Source: JAJDAT01 sp964570665 (lineage in GTDB: Bacteria > Nitrospinota > Nitrospinia > Nitrospinales > JAJDAT01). Taken from it: 64,000 nt of DNA. Numbering within the stretch: position 1 is the first letter of the stretch; each line of letters opens with the position of its first letter. A model generated the notes under the pieces. That model did no database searches. It saw only the letters and a list, made by a program, of their open reading frames with translations, and was not told the DNA's origin. Of the stretch, positions 52,389-61,797 are shown piece by piece. The translations under genes were made by a program, and so were the position numbers. Where the stretch lies: the NCBI GenBank assembly GCA_964570665.1, contig CAZMZH010000003.1:62001-126000 (forward strand), read 5' to 3'.

Positions 52389-52808
52389 AACCTGTCTTTT
52401 TAATAAGTTAGGAGGTGTTTATTGTTACTTAAAAAATTGTTGAACTCAACAAAAACAAACCGGGAAAAATTGAAACTTTTTTATACTTTGAGATTTTAAT
52501 AATTTTTGATAGGAATAGACCTATAAATTAATTAAAAATACTTTCGATTTATTGAAAATTATTGTAATATTGCCCTTTCCCAAGTAAGAAAGTAATTGTT
52601 ATTTTTATTGGTTTGCTGTTTCTAGCGATATATGAAGATAAACTTTATTTGAATCGAATTTTTTCGAAAATACTTTCGATCTAGCGAAAACTGTTGTAAT
52701 ATTACGCTTTCCGATTAAGAAAGTAATTGTTGTTTTTATTTATTGAGTAATATCTATGTGTTCTATCGAATGCTTTTGATAGTAGCTGACTATTTATAGG
52801 AGGTAGGG
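52389..52808. other. Divergent intergenic region ahead of the second heme chemoreceptor
   Basis: 420 AT-rich bases that hold two imperfect direct repeats (52535-52740) and end in AGGAGG (52798-52803), an unusually strong ribosome-binding site for the ATG at 52809. No coding frame was recognised. The repeats are listed separately. Confidence 0.4.
52535..52740 (+). repeat. Two imperfect 75-bp direct repeats upstream of a chemoreceptor
   Basis: 52535-52609 and 52667-52740 share AAAATACTTTCGAT, then TGTAATATT, CTTTCC and AAGAAAGTAATTGTT. They differ at about a dozen positions and by one base in length. A partial third copy of the theme, ATCGAATGCTTTTGATAG, follows at about 52765. Their place just before the ATG of an MCP gene suggests repeated binding sites for a regulator or a duplicated promoter. 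Confidence 0.6.
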
Positions 52809-55177
52809 ATGCAGAATTGGTCCATTCAACAAAAAGTATATGGCGCTATGGCGTTATTGTTATTGTCTTTAGTGGGTTCAGGTTGGTTAATAACGACGCC
52901 TTGCACTCAGCTGCCGACGACACCGTAGTATCTAATGCTCTAGGCAGACAGGGAATGTTGACTCAGGCTATGGTTAAATCCAGCTTAGGTTATGCAATTT
53001 CAAAAAGTAGGGTACAAACCATAAAAAATAACATCGCGTCTTTGGACTCATATATTACCAAAATGCGCGGTACGTATACAAAAATGGTGATTGGAGCCGC
53101 TAAAAAAGCTGGTATTACCATAAGTATCGATCCAACCAATGAGGATCATCCCGCAGTTCCTTATCCAGCAACTTTGGCTAGAGTCGTTAACCAAAAATTT
53201 GGAGAAGGTCGGGATTTTAAAATTGATATTATTGCAGAAGATCCCGTTAACTCTTCCCAAACACTAAAAACTGATTTGGATAAAGAAGCGTTCACCGCTT
53301 TAACTAATAATCCTGAGGAGATTTTCTCAAAAGTATTTGAAGAAGATGGAAGGTTATTTATCGGGTTATATACGGCAGATAATGCAACGGTGCCGGTTTG
53401 TGCCTCTTGTCATACAAAAATTAAGGGAAAAGCTTTTAAAGTGGGCGATATGCTGGGAATAAGAAGTTATCGTTTGGTTTATTCTCCAGATATTGCGGTT
53501 GGTAAATATGAATTAAATGCTACTCTCGATGAATATAATCAAGCCGTTAATCTTTTTAGCGCAACATTATCTACTGCTTCTAAGGGCGGAAAATTATCGT
53601 TGGATTTAAAGGGAACAAAAGTTAAAAAGATTAAAGCAATTGGCAATTCTGAGTTTCAAAATAAAGCCTCTGAGGTACAAGGAAAGTTAGGCGAATTCAA
53701 GGATATCGTGAAAACGATGCTTGGCTCTGAAGTTGGTTCGGGACCTTATAGAAAAGCCCAGGCGACGATTTCTACAAAAGCCAACGAATTAAGAGGGGTG
53801 AGTAGTGATTTGGTGAATATATTTGGAGCCATTGCGGAAAAAAACCAAGCGAAAATTCAAACCGTTACTATTGTTTCAACAGTGATTGGTTTAGTTATTG
53901 CGGTGGGTATCATTCTTTTTCTAACTTCTGTGGTTATTAAACCAGTTCAAAGAATTTCTAACGTATTGAGAGAAACTTCTAAGGGAAATTTAAAACAGCA
54001 AAAGCTTAATATTACCTCTCATGACGAAATGGGTACGCTGAGTTTAGCCTGTAATGATCTAACCGAAGGGTTAGGGAAGTTTATCGCTCATTCGGAAGAC
54101 ATTCTTGGGGGGAATACCAGCGATCAAAACTTCTCCTTACAAGGCGATTTTAAAACAGCGTTAGATAGAATGCTTGAACAGGCCAAGGTGGCTCATGAAT
54201 TCTCAGATCGCGAGCGTGAACAAGCCGAAGAGCTGAAATCTAAGGTGGATCAGATTTTAGATTCGGTTACCGCTGCCGCTCAAGGAGATTTAACGAAAGA
54301 AGTTACTGTTTCTGGGCAAGATGCCATTGGTCAATTAGGCGAAGGGTTGAACAAATTTTTACAGGATTTAAAAGGTAAATTGAGCGATCTCGGAAGTAAT
54401 GTTCAAACGTTAGCCTCATCTTCGGAGGAATTAACTTCTGTTGGTCAGCAAATGAGTTCTACGATCCAAGAAACTGCCACTCAAGCTAGTTTAGTGGCAA
54501 CTGCGACAGACCAAGTTACTAAGAATGTTGAAGCTGTCGCCGCTGGAGCCGAGGAAATGAATGTTAGCATTAAAGAAATTGCGCAAAATTCATCCGAGGC
54601 GGCTAGAGTCGCAAGCGAAGCTGTAAAAGTTGCGGAGACTACTAACGACACAGTTAGCAAGTTAGGTCAAAGCAGCGCCGAAATCGGTCAAGTTATTAAG
54701 GTTATTAACAGCATTGCGGAACAAACCAATTTGTTGGCCTTAAATGCGACGATTGAAGCGGCTCGGGCCGGAGAAGCTGGTAAGGGGTTTGCCGTGGTAG
54801 CAAACGAAGTTAAGGAATTAGCGAAAGAAACTTCTAAAGCGACCGAGGAAATTAGCAATAAAATCCAGGCGATTCAATCCGATACCCAAGGCGCTGTTGA
54901 AGCCATTGGAGATATTACAATGGTTATTAATCAGATCAGCGATATTTCAACAACCATTGCCGGAGCCGTTGAAGAACAAACCGCAACGACTTCTGAAATT
55001 GGAAGAACTATTGCCGAAGCGGCTCAGGGAACTATCGAAATTTCTCAAAATATTACGGGAGTTTCTCAAGCTGCGCAAAACACAACAGGCGACGCTAACG
55101 ATACATTAGGCGCTGCCAAGGAAGTAGCTCGTATGGCTTCTGAGCAGAATAGTTTGATTAATTACTTCAAGTTTTGA
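52809..55177 (+). CDS. Heme-binding methyl-accepting chemotaxis protein with apparent 5' frameshift
   Basis: A paralogue of the chemoreceptor at 34230-36734. The 3' frame, open from 52817, gives the DUF3365 heme sensor (GRQGMLTQAMVKSSLGYAIS, PVCASCHTK), TM2, HAMP (KPVQRISNVLRE) and the signalling tip EQTNLLALNATIEAARAGE. Its first 25 residues make no sense as a membrane segment. In another frame an ATG at 52809, directly after AGGAGG, gives MQNWSIQQKVYG and ALLLLSLVGSGWLI, a typical MCP first helix, and then stops. The two fit together if one base is missing near 52885-52900. This is either a real frameshift, a sequencing or assembly error, or, less likely, recoding. Confidence 0.85.
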
Positions 55178-55214
55178 GATACCTTTGAGGTTTTCTTAAA
55201 ATCTGGTAAAAAAT

Positions 55215-55249
55215 AAAACCGGGGAGGATTTCCTCCCCGGTTTTTTTTT
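55215..55249 (+). terminator. Rho-independent terminator after the chemoreceptor gene
   Basis: A perfect inverted repeat: AAAACCGGGGAGGA, a two-base loop, TCCTCCCCGGTTTT, then more T. The stem of 14 bp and the T-run of nine are a textbook intrinsic terminator. It begins 38 bases after the MCP stop. The remaining bases up to 55501 hold nothing recognisable. Confidence 0.95.
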
Positions 55250-55501
55250 ATAATAAACCATGAGATTTCTTAATTTAAAAATGATAGCTATAAAACCAAC
55301 CATAGTGAACATACAATCGATTAATAGTTAACAGTTATTAGACATGGCTCTTAAATATGTGTGCATTTATAAAGTGTTTTTCCAATGTTATAATATCCAA
55401 GAAAATTAATTGCGTTTTATAATTGTGGATTATTGGATTCGTATTTGGGTTTGAAGTTTAGTCCATAAATCGTGAATAAAATTCGGAAAGATTGAGGGAA
55501 T

Positions 55502-56281
55502 ATGCTTAAGAACAAATTTACGTCCCACCATAGGTTTTCCGTCGGCAGCGCGGTTTTGATTTGGATGTTTACTTTTGGTTCCGATGTTTGTGGAGCCGCT
55601 CTAACCGAAGCTGAAAAAAAAGATATAGGCCGTTCGGTGACTAAATTATTTCGGGCAACACGGGCAGTAGTCTCGCAAAATCAAAAGTTGATCAACGACC
55701 CCAAGATTGCGAATAAAGGATTAACGGGAGAGGTGGTCATTAAAAAAGCTTGGGATAATTATAATAAATCCTCTAATAAAGAATCGATAGATGTATCTTT
55801 AAACCCACTAAAAGTCGAAATAATAAAATCGTTTGAGCAAGCGACGAGCGAAGTAATGACTAACGCTCAACCGTTAATTAATAAACCCGGGGTAGGGTTT
55901 AAGCGATTTTTACCCGCAATATTTGCCCGCCATGTGGCCGATAGCTTTAATCGGATTATGAAAGGGAGGGCGTTTATAAAATTAACCGCGCCAAGAAATT
56001 TTATTCGTAATAGAACTAATCGTCCGGACAGCTGGGAAAATAATGTCATTGAAAATGTCTTTAAAAAAGACGGTTATACTAAAGATAAACCTCATACCGA
56101 AGAAACTTCACATAAGGGCAAGCCTGGTTTTCGCTTTATTATTCCCGAATATTATTCAGAATCTTGTTTAAAATGCCATGGAGAGCCTAAAGGTTCCACT
56201 GACATTGCTGGTGGAAAAAAAGAAGGCGGGAAATTAGGCGAATTAGCTGGGGCAGTTAGCTTTGTTCTATATGAGTACTGA
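55502..56281 (+). CDS. Exported Tll0287-like (DUF3365) heme protein
   Basis: 259 residues with a signal peptide (SAVLIWMFTFGSDVCGAA). The mature protein is one DUF3365-type domain: EKKDIGRSVTKLFRATRAVV, then FARHVADSFNRIMKGRAFIK, PRNFIRNRTNRPDSWE, and near the end the heme site SCLKCHGEPKG (first Cys at 222) followed by LGELAGAVSFVLYEY. This is the same sensor or electron-carrier domain as in the two chemoreceptors and the double lipoprotein, but more distant in sequence. It is not fused to anything. The tmk operon begins 52 bases downstream. Confidence 0.85.
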   Translation: MLKNKFTSHHRFSVGSAVLIWMFTFGSDVCGAALTEAEKKDIGRSVTKLFRATRAVVSQNQKLINDPKIANKGLTGEVVIKKAWDNYNKSSNKESIDVSLNPLKVEIIKSFEQATSEVMTNAQPLINKPGVGFKRFLPAIFARHVADSFNRIMKGRAFIKLTAPRNFIRNRTNRPDSWENNVIENVFKKDGYTKDKPHTEETSHKGKPGFRFIIPEYYSESCLKCHGEPKGSTDIAGGKKEGGKLGELAGAVSFVLYEY

Positions 56282-56333
56282 GGACCAGTTCTCGGATAAG
56301 CATTTTCGGACGATAAATTAAAAAGGAAATATT

Positions 56334-56957
56334 TTGTCAGTTGAGCGGGGGTATTTATTTGCCTTTGAAGGAATTGATGGCGCTGGAAAAAGTTCTTGTC
56401 TTAAAACATTAGGCGATCGATTAACCTCGCTGAGATATCCTGTAGTTTTATTGAGGGAACCTACCAATGGCATCTATGGGAAAAAAATAAGAGAAATTTT
56501 AGTCCAAGGAAGAGAAGGAATATCTCCGGAAGAAGAACTTTCGCTTTTCATTAACGATCGTAAAGAAAATGTCGAACGAAATATTTCTCCTGCCTTAAAA
56601 GATAACAAGATCGTGTTGATCGATCGATATTACTATTCGACGGCAGCTTATCAGGGGGCTTTAGGGTTAGATCCTAAAAAGATTTGCTTGGATAATGAAA
56701 AGTTTGCTCCTCGCCCAGATAGAGTATTTCTATTTAAAGCGCCAGTAACATTATGTTTAGAGAGAATAGGGAAAAATCGTTCGGAGGGGGCAGACGCATT
56801 TGAAAAACAAGATTATCTTTCTAAAGTTCAAAGTGTTTTTGACCAGTTTACGGGCGACCATTTTCGCCGTATTGATAGTTCCCTTCCTTTTGAAGAGGTG
56901 ATTGCAAAGTTAATAGAAGAATTAAAAGAATTTTTTCCAAATTTAAATGGAAGCTGA
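56334..56957 (+). CDS. tmk: Thymidylate kinase
   Basis: 207 residues, normal length. It phosphorylates dTMP to dTDP. P-loop FEGIDGAGKSS, the DR(Y/H) motif in VLIDRYYYSTAAYQGALG, and a lid region RIGKNRSEGADAFE are visible; REPT and RPDRVFLFKAP are family landmarks. The start is TTG at 56334, with AAGGAAA eight bases upstream. It heads a tight plus-strand run of four genes (tmk, ubiX, cysteine desulfurase, thiI) with gaps of 8 and 13 bases and a one-base overlap. Confidence 0.95.
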   Translation: MSVERGYLFAFEGIDGAGKSSCLKTLGDRLTSLRYPVVLLREPTNGIYGKKIREILVQGREGISPEEELSLFINDRKENVERNISPALKDNKIVLIDRYYYSTAAYQGALGLDPKKICLDNEKFAPRPDRVFLFKAPVTLCLERIGKNRSEGADAFEKQDYLSKVQSVFDQFTGDHFRRIDSSLPFEEVIAKLIEELKEFFPNLNGS

Positions 56958-56965
56958 AACTCTTC

Positions 56966-57523
56966 ATGAAAAAAATCATTATCGCTATTACTGGGGCGAG
57001 CGGAGCTTGTTACGCAAAGAAATTGTTTGATTATTTATTAGGAAAGGCGGAACTCCATGTTTTAATTTCCGAAAGAGGTCAGGAATTACTTCATCTCGAG
57101 TTAGGAATAAAAAGAGATTATTTCCAAAAAGAAGGAGCCATTCTTTATAAAAATAGTCAGATGAACGTTTCTGTAGCAAGCGGATCTTTCCCTGGCGTCG
57201 CTATGGTTATTGTACCTGCAAGTATGGGGACCGTTGGCCGTGTTGCCGCCGGAATTTCTTCTACTCTTATCGAACGAACGGCAGACGTTTTTTTAAAAGA
57301 AAAATCCAAACTCGTGATTGTTCCTAGAGAGACTCCTTTTAGCTCGATTCATTTAAAAAATTTATTGACTCTGGATCAAGCGGGGGCGGTTATTTTGCCA
57401 GCTTCTCCTGGGTTTTATCACGAGCCAAAGTCAATAAATGACTTAGTCGATTTTGTAGTAGCTAGAATTTTAAAACATTTAGAAATCGATCAAGAGTTAT
57501 TGCCCCCTTATTCTCCTCAATAG
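56966..57523 (+). CDS. ubiX: Flavin prenyltransferase UbiX
   Basis: 185 residues. UbiX makes prenylated FMN, the cofactor of UbiD-type decarboxylases, from FMN and dimethylallyl phosphate. GASGACYAKKLFDYL is the FMN-binding N-terminus; PASMGTVGRVAAGISSTLIE, VPRETPFSSIHLKNLL and PASPGFYHEPKSINDLVDFV are signature segments. No ubiD gene is in the window. It lies eight bases after tmk in the same operon. Confidence 0.94.
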   Translation: MKKIIIAITGASGACYAKKLFDYLLGKAELHVLISERGQELLHLELGIKRDYFQKEGAILYKNSQMNVSVASGSFPGVAMVIVPASMGTVGRVAAGISSTLIERTADVFLKEKSKLVIVPRETPFSSIHLKNLLTLDQAGAVILPASPGFYHEPKSINDLVDFVVARILKHLEIDQELLPPYSPQ

Positions 57524-57536
57524 TTTTTCCTTTGGT

Positions 57537-58724
57537 TTGAGTGTCATGATTTATTTTGATAATGCGGCTACCACTAGGATTGATCCGCAAGTAGCGTCGG
57601 TCATTACCGATTCAATGGTAAAAGATTTTGCAAACTCTGGGACTGTTTATCGACTGGGCCTGGATGTGAAGCGAAAGTTAGAAACGGCCGAAGAAGAAAT
57701 AGCGCAAATGCTATATCTGCCGGCACATTTCCGGATTATTTTTACGAGTTGCGGTAGCGAGGCTAATAACCTCTTTATAAAAGGATATGGGGGAATAAAA
57801 AAGAAAATAGCTTCTTTGGGGTTAGAGCATTCTAGTGTGCTGGAAACAACGAACTTTTTAAGACAGGAGGGAGGAGAGTTTCTAGATCTCTCTGAGTTTA
57901 GAATCGGCGGTAGGCTGGATCCTTCTTCCTTAAAAAAAATATTTGACTCGAATGTAAAATTACTTTGTTTATCTCATATAAATAATGAATTAGGTAGCAT
58001 AAACGATCCTTTGCAAATAGGAAATAAAGCTAAAGTCGAAGCTCCTCGTGTGAAACTTTTTTTTGATGGCGTGCAAGGTCTAGGAAAAATTTCAATTAAC
58101 CGGGAAATTTGGGATTATGCTTCGGGCTATTCTATATCAGGGCATAAAATTAATGGTCCAAAAGGGGTAGGGGCTTTAATTTACGATTCTAGGTTACCAT
58201 TGACGCCAATGATTCATGGTGGCAAGCAACAATCGGGTGTTAGATCGGGAACCATTCCCGTTCCATTGATTTTGGGGTTTACGGAAGCTATAAAAATAGC
58301 TTTACGCGATTTGGAAGTTAATGAGGCATTGTATAAAAAATTAAGCCAAAAGTTGATAGGCGGATTAAAAGAGTTATCTGATAAAAACCCGGATTTGCAA
58401 ATCCAATTTAATTCAGAAATTGATGAGGATTGGTGCCCATCAATTGTCAATTTTAGTTTTGTTCCGGTTGAAGGGGAAGTGGTTCTGCATCATTTGGAAG
58501 AATCGGATATTTTTGTTGGTCTGGGTAGCGCCTGTTCCGCTCGCTCAAAAGAACCGTCAAAAATATTATTGAATTTAGGGTTGTCGCCAAACGAGGCTCG
58601 CTGTAGTCTTCGTATTTCCTTCGGGCCTGGAAATCGGTTGGAGGAAATTGATAGTTTTATTAAAGAATTTGATCGTGTTTATAAAGCTTTATATCCCTTA
58701 TTCCGCAATAAGAAAGGCCGTTAA
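57537..58724 (+). CDS. Cysteine desulfurase (NifS/IscS type)
   Basis: 395 residues, PLP-dependent class V fold. It takes sulfur from cysteine. YFDNAATTRIDPQV opens the protein, FTSCGSEANN is the cofactor-contact motif, SGHKINGPKGVGAL carries the PLP lysine, and GLGSACSARSKEPS holds the persulfide-forming cysteine on a long loop as in IscS/NifS. The annotated start is TTG at 57537; the ATG at 57546 is an alternative. Its stop overlaps the thiI start by one base, so it is probably the sulfur donor for tRNA thiolation by ThiI. Confidence 0.93.
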   Translation: MSVMIYFDNAATTRIDPQVASVITDSMVKDFANSGTVYRLGLDVKRKLETAEEEIAQMLYLPAHFRIIFTSCGSEANNLFIKGYGGIKKKIASLGLEHSSVLETTNFLRQEGGEFLDLSEFRIGGRLDPSSLKKIFDSNVKLLCLSHINNELGSINDPLQIGNKAKVEAPRVKLFFDGVQGLGKISINREIWDYASGYSISGHKINGPKGVGALIYDSRLPLTPMIHGGKQQSGVRSGTIPVPLILGFTEAIKIALRDLEVNEALYKKLSQKLIGGLKELSDKNPDLQIQFNSEIDEDWCPSIVNFSFVPVEGEVVLHHLEESDIFVGLGSACSARSKEPSKILLNLGLSPNEARCSLRISFGPGNRLEEIDSFIKEFDRVYKALYPLFRNKKGR

Positions 58725-59920
58725 TGCCTAAGCAAATAACAATAGTACGATACGACGAAATAGGGCTTAAGGGGAAAAATCGTAAGTTTTTTGTAGATGC
58801 GCTTTCTAGAAATATCCGTGGCAAGCTACAAGATTTGGAAAATATAAAAGTACTGTCTCCTCACGGAAGAATTTTAATCCAAATGGATTCGGAAGCCGTA
58901 GAGCAATGCGACTTACGATTGCGGAATATTCCTGGAATTTCTTCTTTTAGTTTTGGCGTAGAGACTACAAGGGATTTTGACGCTATTGCAAAACTGGGAA
59001 TTGAATGGATTGAACCTCTGCTTCTGAGGTGCGATAACTTAAAATTTTGCGTTCGCTCTAGACGTTCCGACAAATCTTTTTATAAAACGTCTACAGAATG
59101 CGATTTTGAGATTGGATCGCGCATTATGCAAAAATTGAGCGCTAATGGATTGACTGTAGACATAAAAAATGCAGAATATATTTTAGAAATTGAAATTGGT
59201 CGCGAGCATGCTTGGGTCTATAGCGGAAAAAAAATAGGTTTACGCGGATTGCCTGTGGGAGTTGCAGGGGAAGCCTTGAGCTTGCTTTCGGGTGGAATTG
59301 ATAGCCCAGTCGCTTCTCATATGATTATCCGAAGAGGATGCCGAGTTCACTTTATTTTTTTTGAAAATAGAGCTTTTTTGGGTAAGGGCGGTTACGAAAA
59401 AGTTCTTCGATTAGCAAAAAGACTGAACGGCGTTCAAGATAAAGGAAAATTATGCGTGGTCCCCTTCGGGGATATTCAGGAGGCGATTAGGGATTGCTGT
59501 CGACCTGAAAACCGAGTAGTCCTTTATAGAAGGATGATGTATAGAATTTCGGAAGAAGTAGCCAGACGATTAGGCTATCAAGCTTTGGTGACAGGGGAAT
59601 CTTTAGGGCAGGTGGCCTCTCAAACTTTAGAAAACTTAGCGGCTGTCTCCGCTGTTGTTAATACAAGCGTTTTTAGACCGCTGATAGGAATGGATAAATT
59701 AGATATCATCCGAAAAGCCGAAGAAATAGGAACCTATGAAATTAGTATAGAACCTCATCAAGATTGTTGTTCGATTTTTATGCCTCCCAATCCAGCGACA
59801 AAAGCAAAAATTCGGTTATTGGAAGACGACGAGACCAAATTCCCTTTTCAAAATTTAGCTCAAGAAGCTATGGAAAACCTGGAGTGGTTAGAACTTGATA
59901 AGTTACAAAACGGGAGTTAA
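58724..59920 (+). CDS. thiI: tRNA 4-thiouridine synthetase ThiI without rhodanese domain
   Basis: 398 residues: an N-terminal ferredoxin-like and THUMP domain (IVRYDEIGLKGKNRKFF, HGRILIQ), then the PP-loop ATPase with LLSGGIDSPVASHM and TGESLGQVASQTLENLAA. It ends near CCSIFMPPNPATKAK without the rhodanese extension of the enterobacterial enzyme, like the shorter Bacillus form that takes sulfur directly from its partner desulfurase. It makes s4U at position 8 of tRNA. It overlaps the desulfurase gene by one base and converges with folK, overlapping its 3' end by 18 bases. Confidence 0.95.
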   Translation: MPKQITIVRYDEIGLKGKNRKFFVDALSRNIRGKLQDLENIKVLSPHGRILIQMDSEAVEQCDLRLRNIPGISSFSFGVETTRDFDAIAKLGIEWIEPLLLRCDNLKFCVRSRRSDKSFYKTSTECDFEIGSRIMQKLSANGLTVDIKNAEYILEIEIGREHAWVYSGKKIGLRGLPVGVAGEALSLLSGGIDSPVASHMIIRRGCRVHFIFFENRAFLGKGGYEKVLRLAKRLNGVQDKGKLCVVPFGDIQEAIRDCCRPENRVVLYRRMMYRISEEVARRLGYQALVTGESLGQVASQTLENLAAVSAVVNTSVFRPLIGMDKLDIIRKAEEIGTYEISIEPHQDCCSIFMPPNPATKAKIRLLEDDETKFPFQNLAQEAMENLEWLELDKLQNGS

Positions 59921-60400
59921 TTTTTTAACTATTTGCGCGGGGTCGCACTCCTGCGTAAGTTCTTCCAAGGTTTTTTTTAGGGTAGGATGAAATAGTTTTG
60001 GAGCGATTTCTCTAAGAGGCTCTAAGACAAACTTTCTCTTATGTAGTTCGGGATGAGGCACTTTAAGATTAGTTTCTGAAACGACAAAGTCCTCGTAAAA
60101 GAGCAAATCTAAGTCGATGATACGAGGTCCCCATTTAATCCTTCTCACTCGGCCCATCCTTCCTTCTATCGCCAATAATTCATTGAGTAAAGCCTGAGGA
60201 AGCAAAGATGTTTTTATTTTTACGACTGAATTAATAAACCAATCTTGATTTTCGATTCCTATTGGAGCCGTTTCATATAGAGAAGAACTCGATTCGACAC
60301 AAACTTCAGCGAGCAAATCGAGCTCTGTAACCGCTTGTTCGCAATTTTCGCGAGCCAGTCCCAGATTTGAACCAATACCGATAAAAGCGGTTTTTCCCAT
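59903..60400 (-). CDS. folK: 6-hydroxymethyl-7,8-dihydropterin pyrophosphokinase
   Basis: 165 residues from the ATG at 60400. The frame extends 57 codons upstream into the dapL gene, but the protein proper begins MGKTAFIGIGSNLG, the universal HPPK start, so the later ATG is taken. SSLYETAPIGIENQDWFIN, GRVRRIKWGPRIIDLDLLFY and VPHPELHKRKFVLEPL are complete family signatures, including the catalytic aspartates of DLDLL. It makes the pyrophosphorylated pterin for folate synthesis. No folB or folP is adjacent. Its 3' end overlaps thiI by 18 bases. Confidence 0.95.
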   Translation of the reverse strand: MGKTAFIGIGSNLGLARENCEQAVTELDLLAEVCVESSSSLYETAPIGIENQDWFINSVVKIKTSLLPQALLNELLAIEGRMGRVRRIKWGPRIIDLDLLFYEDFVVSETNLKVPHPELHKRKFVLEPLREIAPKLFHPTLKKTLEELTQECDPAQIVKKLTPVL

Positions 60401-60455
60401 AAAAGGAACCTCTAGAGATTGTAAAATAATAAATATGAAATTATTAAAGCCACTC

Positions 60456-61697
60456 TTAAAACTCAAAAGTTTGTTTTGATAATCGGTTTTTAATTTCTGC
60501 CATGATCCGGTTTTCGTCTTCTTCTCCTTTTGCGGCGAAAGTTGCCGAGAAACGGACAAATCCTCCAACATTGTCCCATGGAACTGTTGAAATGAGGTGT
60601 TCCGTAATCATATATTGTGAAAAGTCTTCGGCTGACGAGAATGTTCTGCCTCCTTTTAAACCTTTTGGGGCTTTTGTGTAAAGAAAAAACGTGCCGCCGG
60701 GCATGGAGGCTTGAAAGCCTACAGATTGGAGAGTTTCTACAAGCTTTGATAACCTCCGTTTATATTTCTTGGTAATTTCTTGGGTTATTTCTGGATGCCT
60801 TAAGCAATATGCGGCAGCTTTTTGAATTGCGGCAAATTGTCCCGAGTCAATGTTGTCTTTTACGTTAGCGAAACCTTTAACAACAAGTTCGTTGCCTGCA
60901 ATAAAACCAATTCGCCAGCCAGTCATATTATAAGATTTGGACAGCGAATGGAGCTCGGCTCCAACTTCCATTGCGCCAGGAACAGAAAGAAAACTTAAAG
61001 GTTGGTTATCGTATACTAGCGCTGCATAAGCGGCGTCTTGAAGAACCACAATTTCATTTTCTTTGGCGAATTCCACAACTTCTTTGAAAAAATCTAGAGT
61101 GGCTTTGGCGCCTGTCGGATTATTAGGGTAGTTCAAGCAAAGAAGTTTGGCTCGTTTTTTAATATCGGCATCGATTGATTTAAGATCTGGTAAAAAATTG
61201 TTAGCTTCTTCTAGTTTTAAACTTACCGATTCCCCTCCAATATATTCCGTATGAGTACCCATCACTGGATAGCCCGGAGCGGTCATCAATGTGACATCGC
61301 CTGGATTTATAAAGATGAGAGGAGTTAAAGCTAAACCTGGTTTTGCTCCTATGGTGTGATTGACGTGTTTTGAAGGATCTAAGCCCTTCACGCCAAAAAC
61401 GTTTTCCATATACTCAACAGCGGCAATTTTAAACTCTTCAATGCCGTTGTCTGAATATCCTCGGTTTTCTGGTTTTGCGGCTTCTAATTGGAGGGTTTTT
61501 ACAGCCTCGGGAAAGGCCATTTCATCCGGTTCGCCGACGCCCATATCGAACAATTCTTTACCTGGGTTTGCGTCCAAGGCTGCGCGTTTAGCTCGTTTAA
61601 TTTTTTCGAATTTATAAATAGTCGTATCTTTACCAAACCGATTGCCTCCAATGCGATCGGCAAATAAAGATTGAATATAACTTTCTTGCTCGGACAT
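60456..61697 (-). CDS. dapL: LL-diaminopimelate aminotransferase
   Basis: 413 residues, class I aminotransferase of the DapL type, which converts tetrahydrodipicolinate directly to LL-diaminopimelate for lysine and peptidoglycan. Visible: FDMGVGEPDEMAFPEAV, RGYSDNGIEEFK, GAKPGLAL, PGYPVMGTHTEYIGG, NYPNNPTGA, the PLP lysine in LHSLSKSYNMTGWRIGF, and VRFSATF near the end. The close fit to DapL over general aspartate aminotransferases is from PGYPVMGTHTEY and SKSYNMTGWR. It sits 55 bases upstream of folK on the same strand. Confidence 0.9.
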   Translation of the reverse strand: MSEQESYIQSLFADRIGGNRFGKDTTIYKFEKIKRAKRAALDANPGKELFDMGVGEPDEMAFPEAVKTLQLEAAKPENRGYSDNGIEEFKIAAVEYMENVFGVKGLDPSKHVNHTIGAKPGLALTPLIFINPGDVTLMTAPGYPVMGTHTEYIGGESVSLKLEEANNFLPDLKSIDADIKKRAKLLCLNYPNNPTGAKATLDFFKEVVEFAKENEIVVLQDAAYAALVYDNQPLSFLSVPGAMEVGAELHSLSKSYNMTGWRIGFIAGNELVVKGFANVKDNIDSGQFAAIQKAAAYCLRHPEITQEITKKYKRRLSKLVETLQSVGFQASMPGGTFFLYTKAPKGLKGGRTFSSAEDFSQYMITEHLISTVPWDNVGGFVRFSATFAAKGEEDENRIMAEIKNRLSKQTFEF

Positions 61698-61797
61698 AAA
61701 ATTGATAACTCCAAAAATAAATGGAAAAATTGAATCTAGCCAAAAAATAAACCTCTGTCAACTGCTAATGAAAAATGTTATGGAAAATAATTTTAAC

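Noticed and set aside
60401..60571. Upstream extension of folK
   Set aside because: Lies inside dapL in another frame and does not resemble HPPK; the family start is at 60400.
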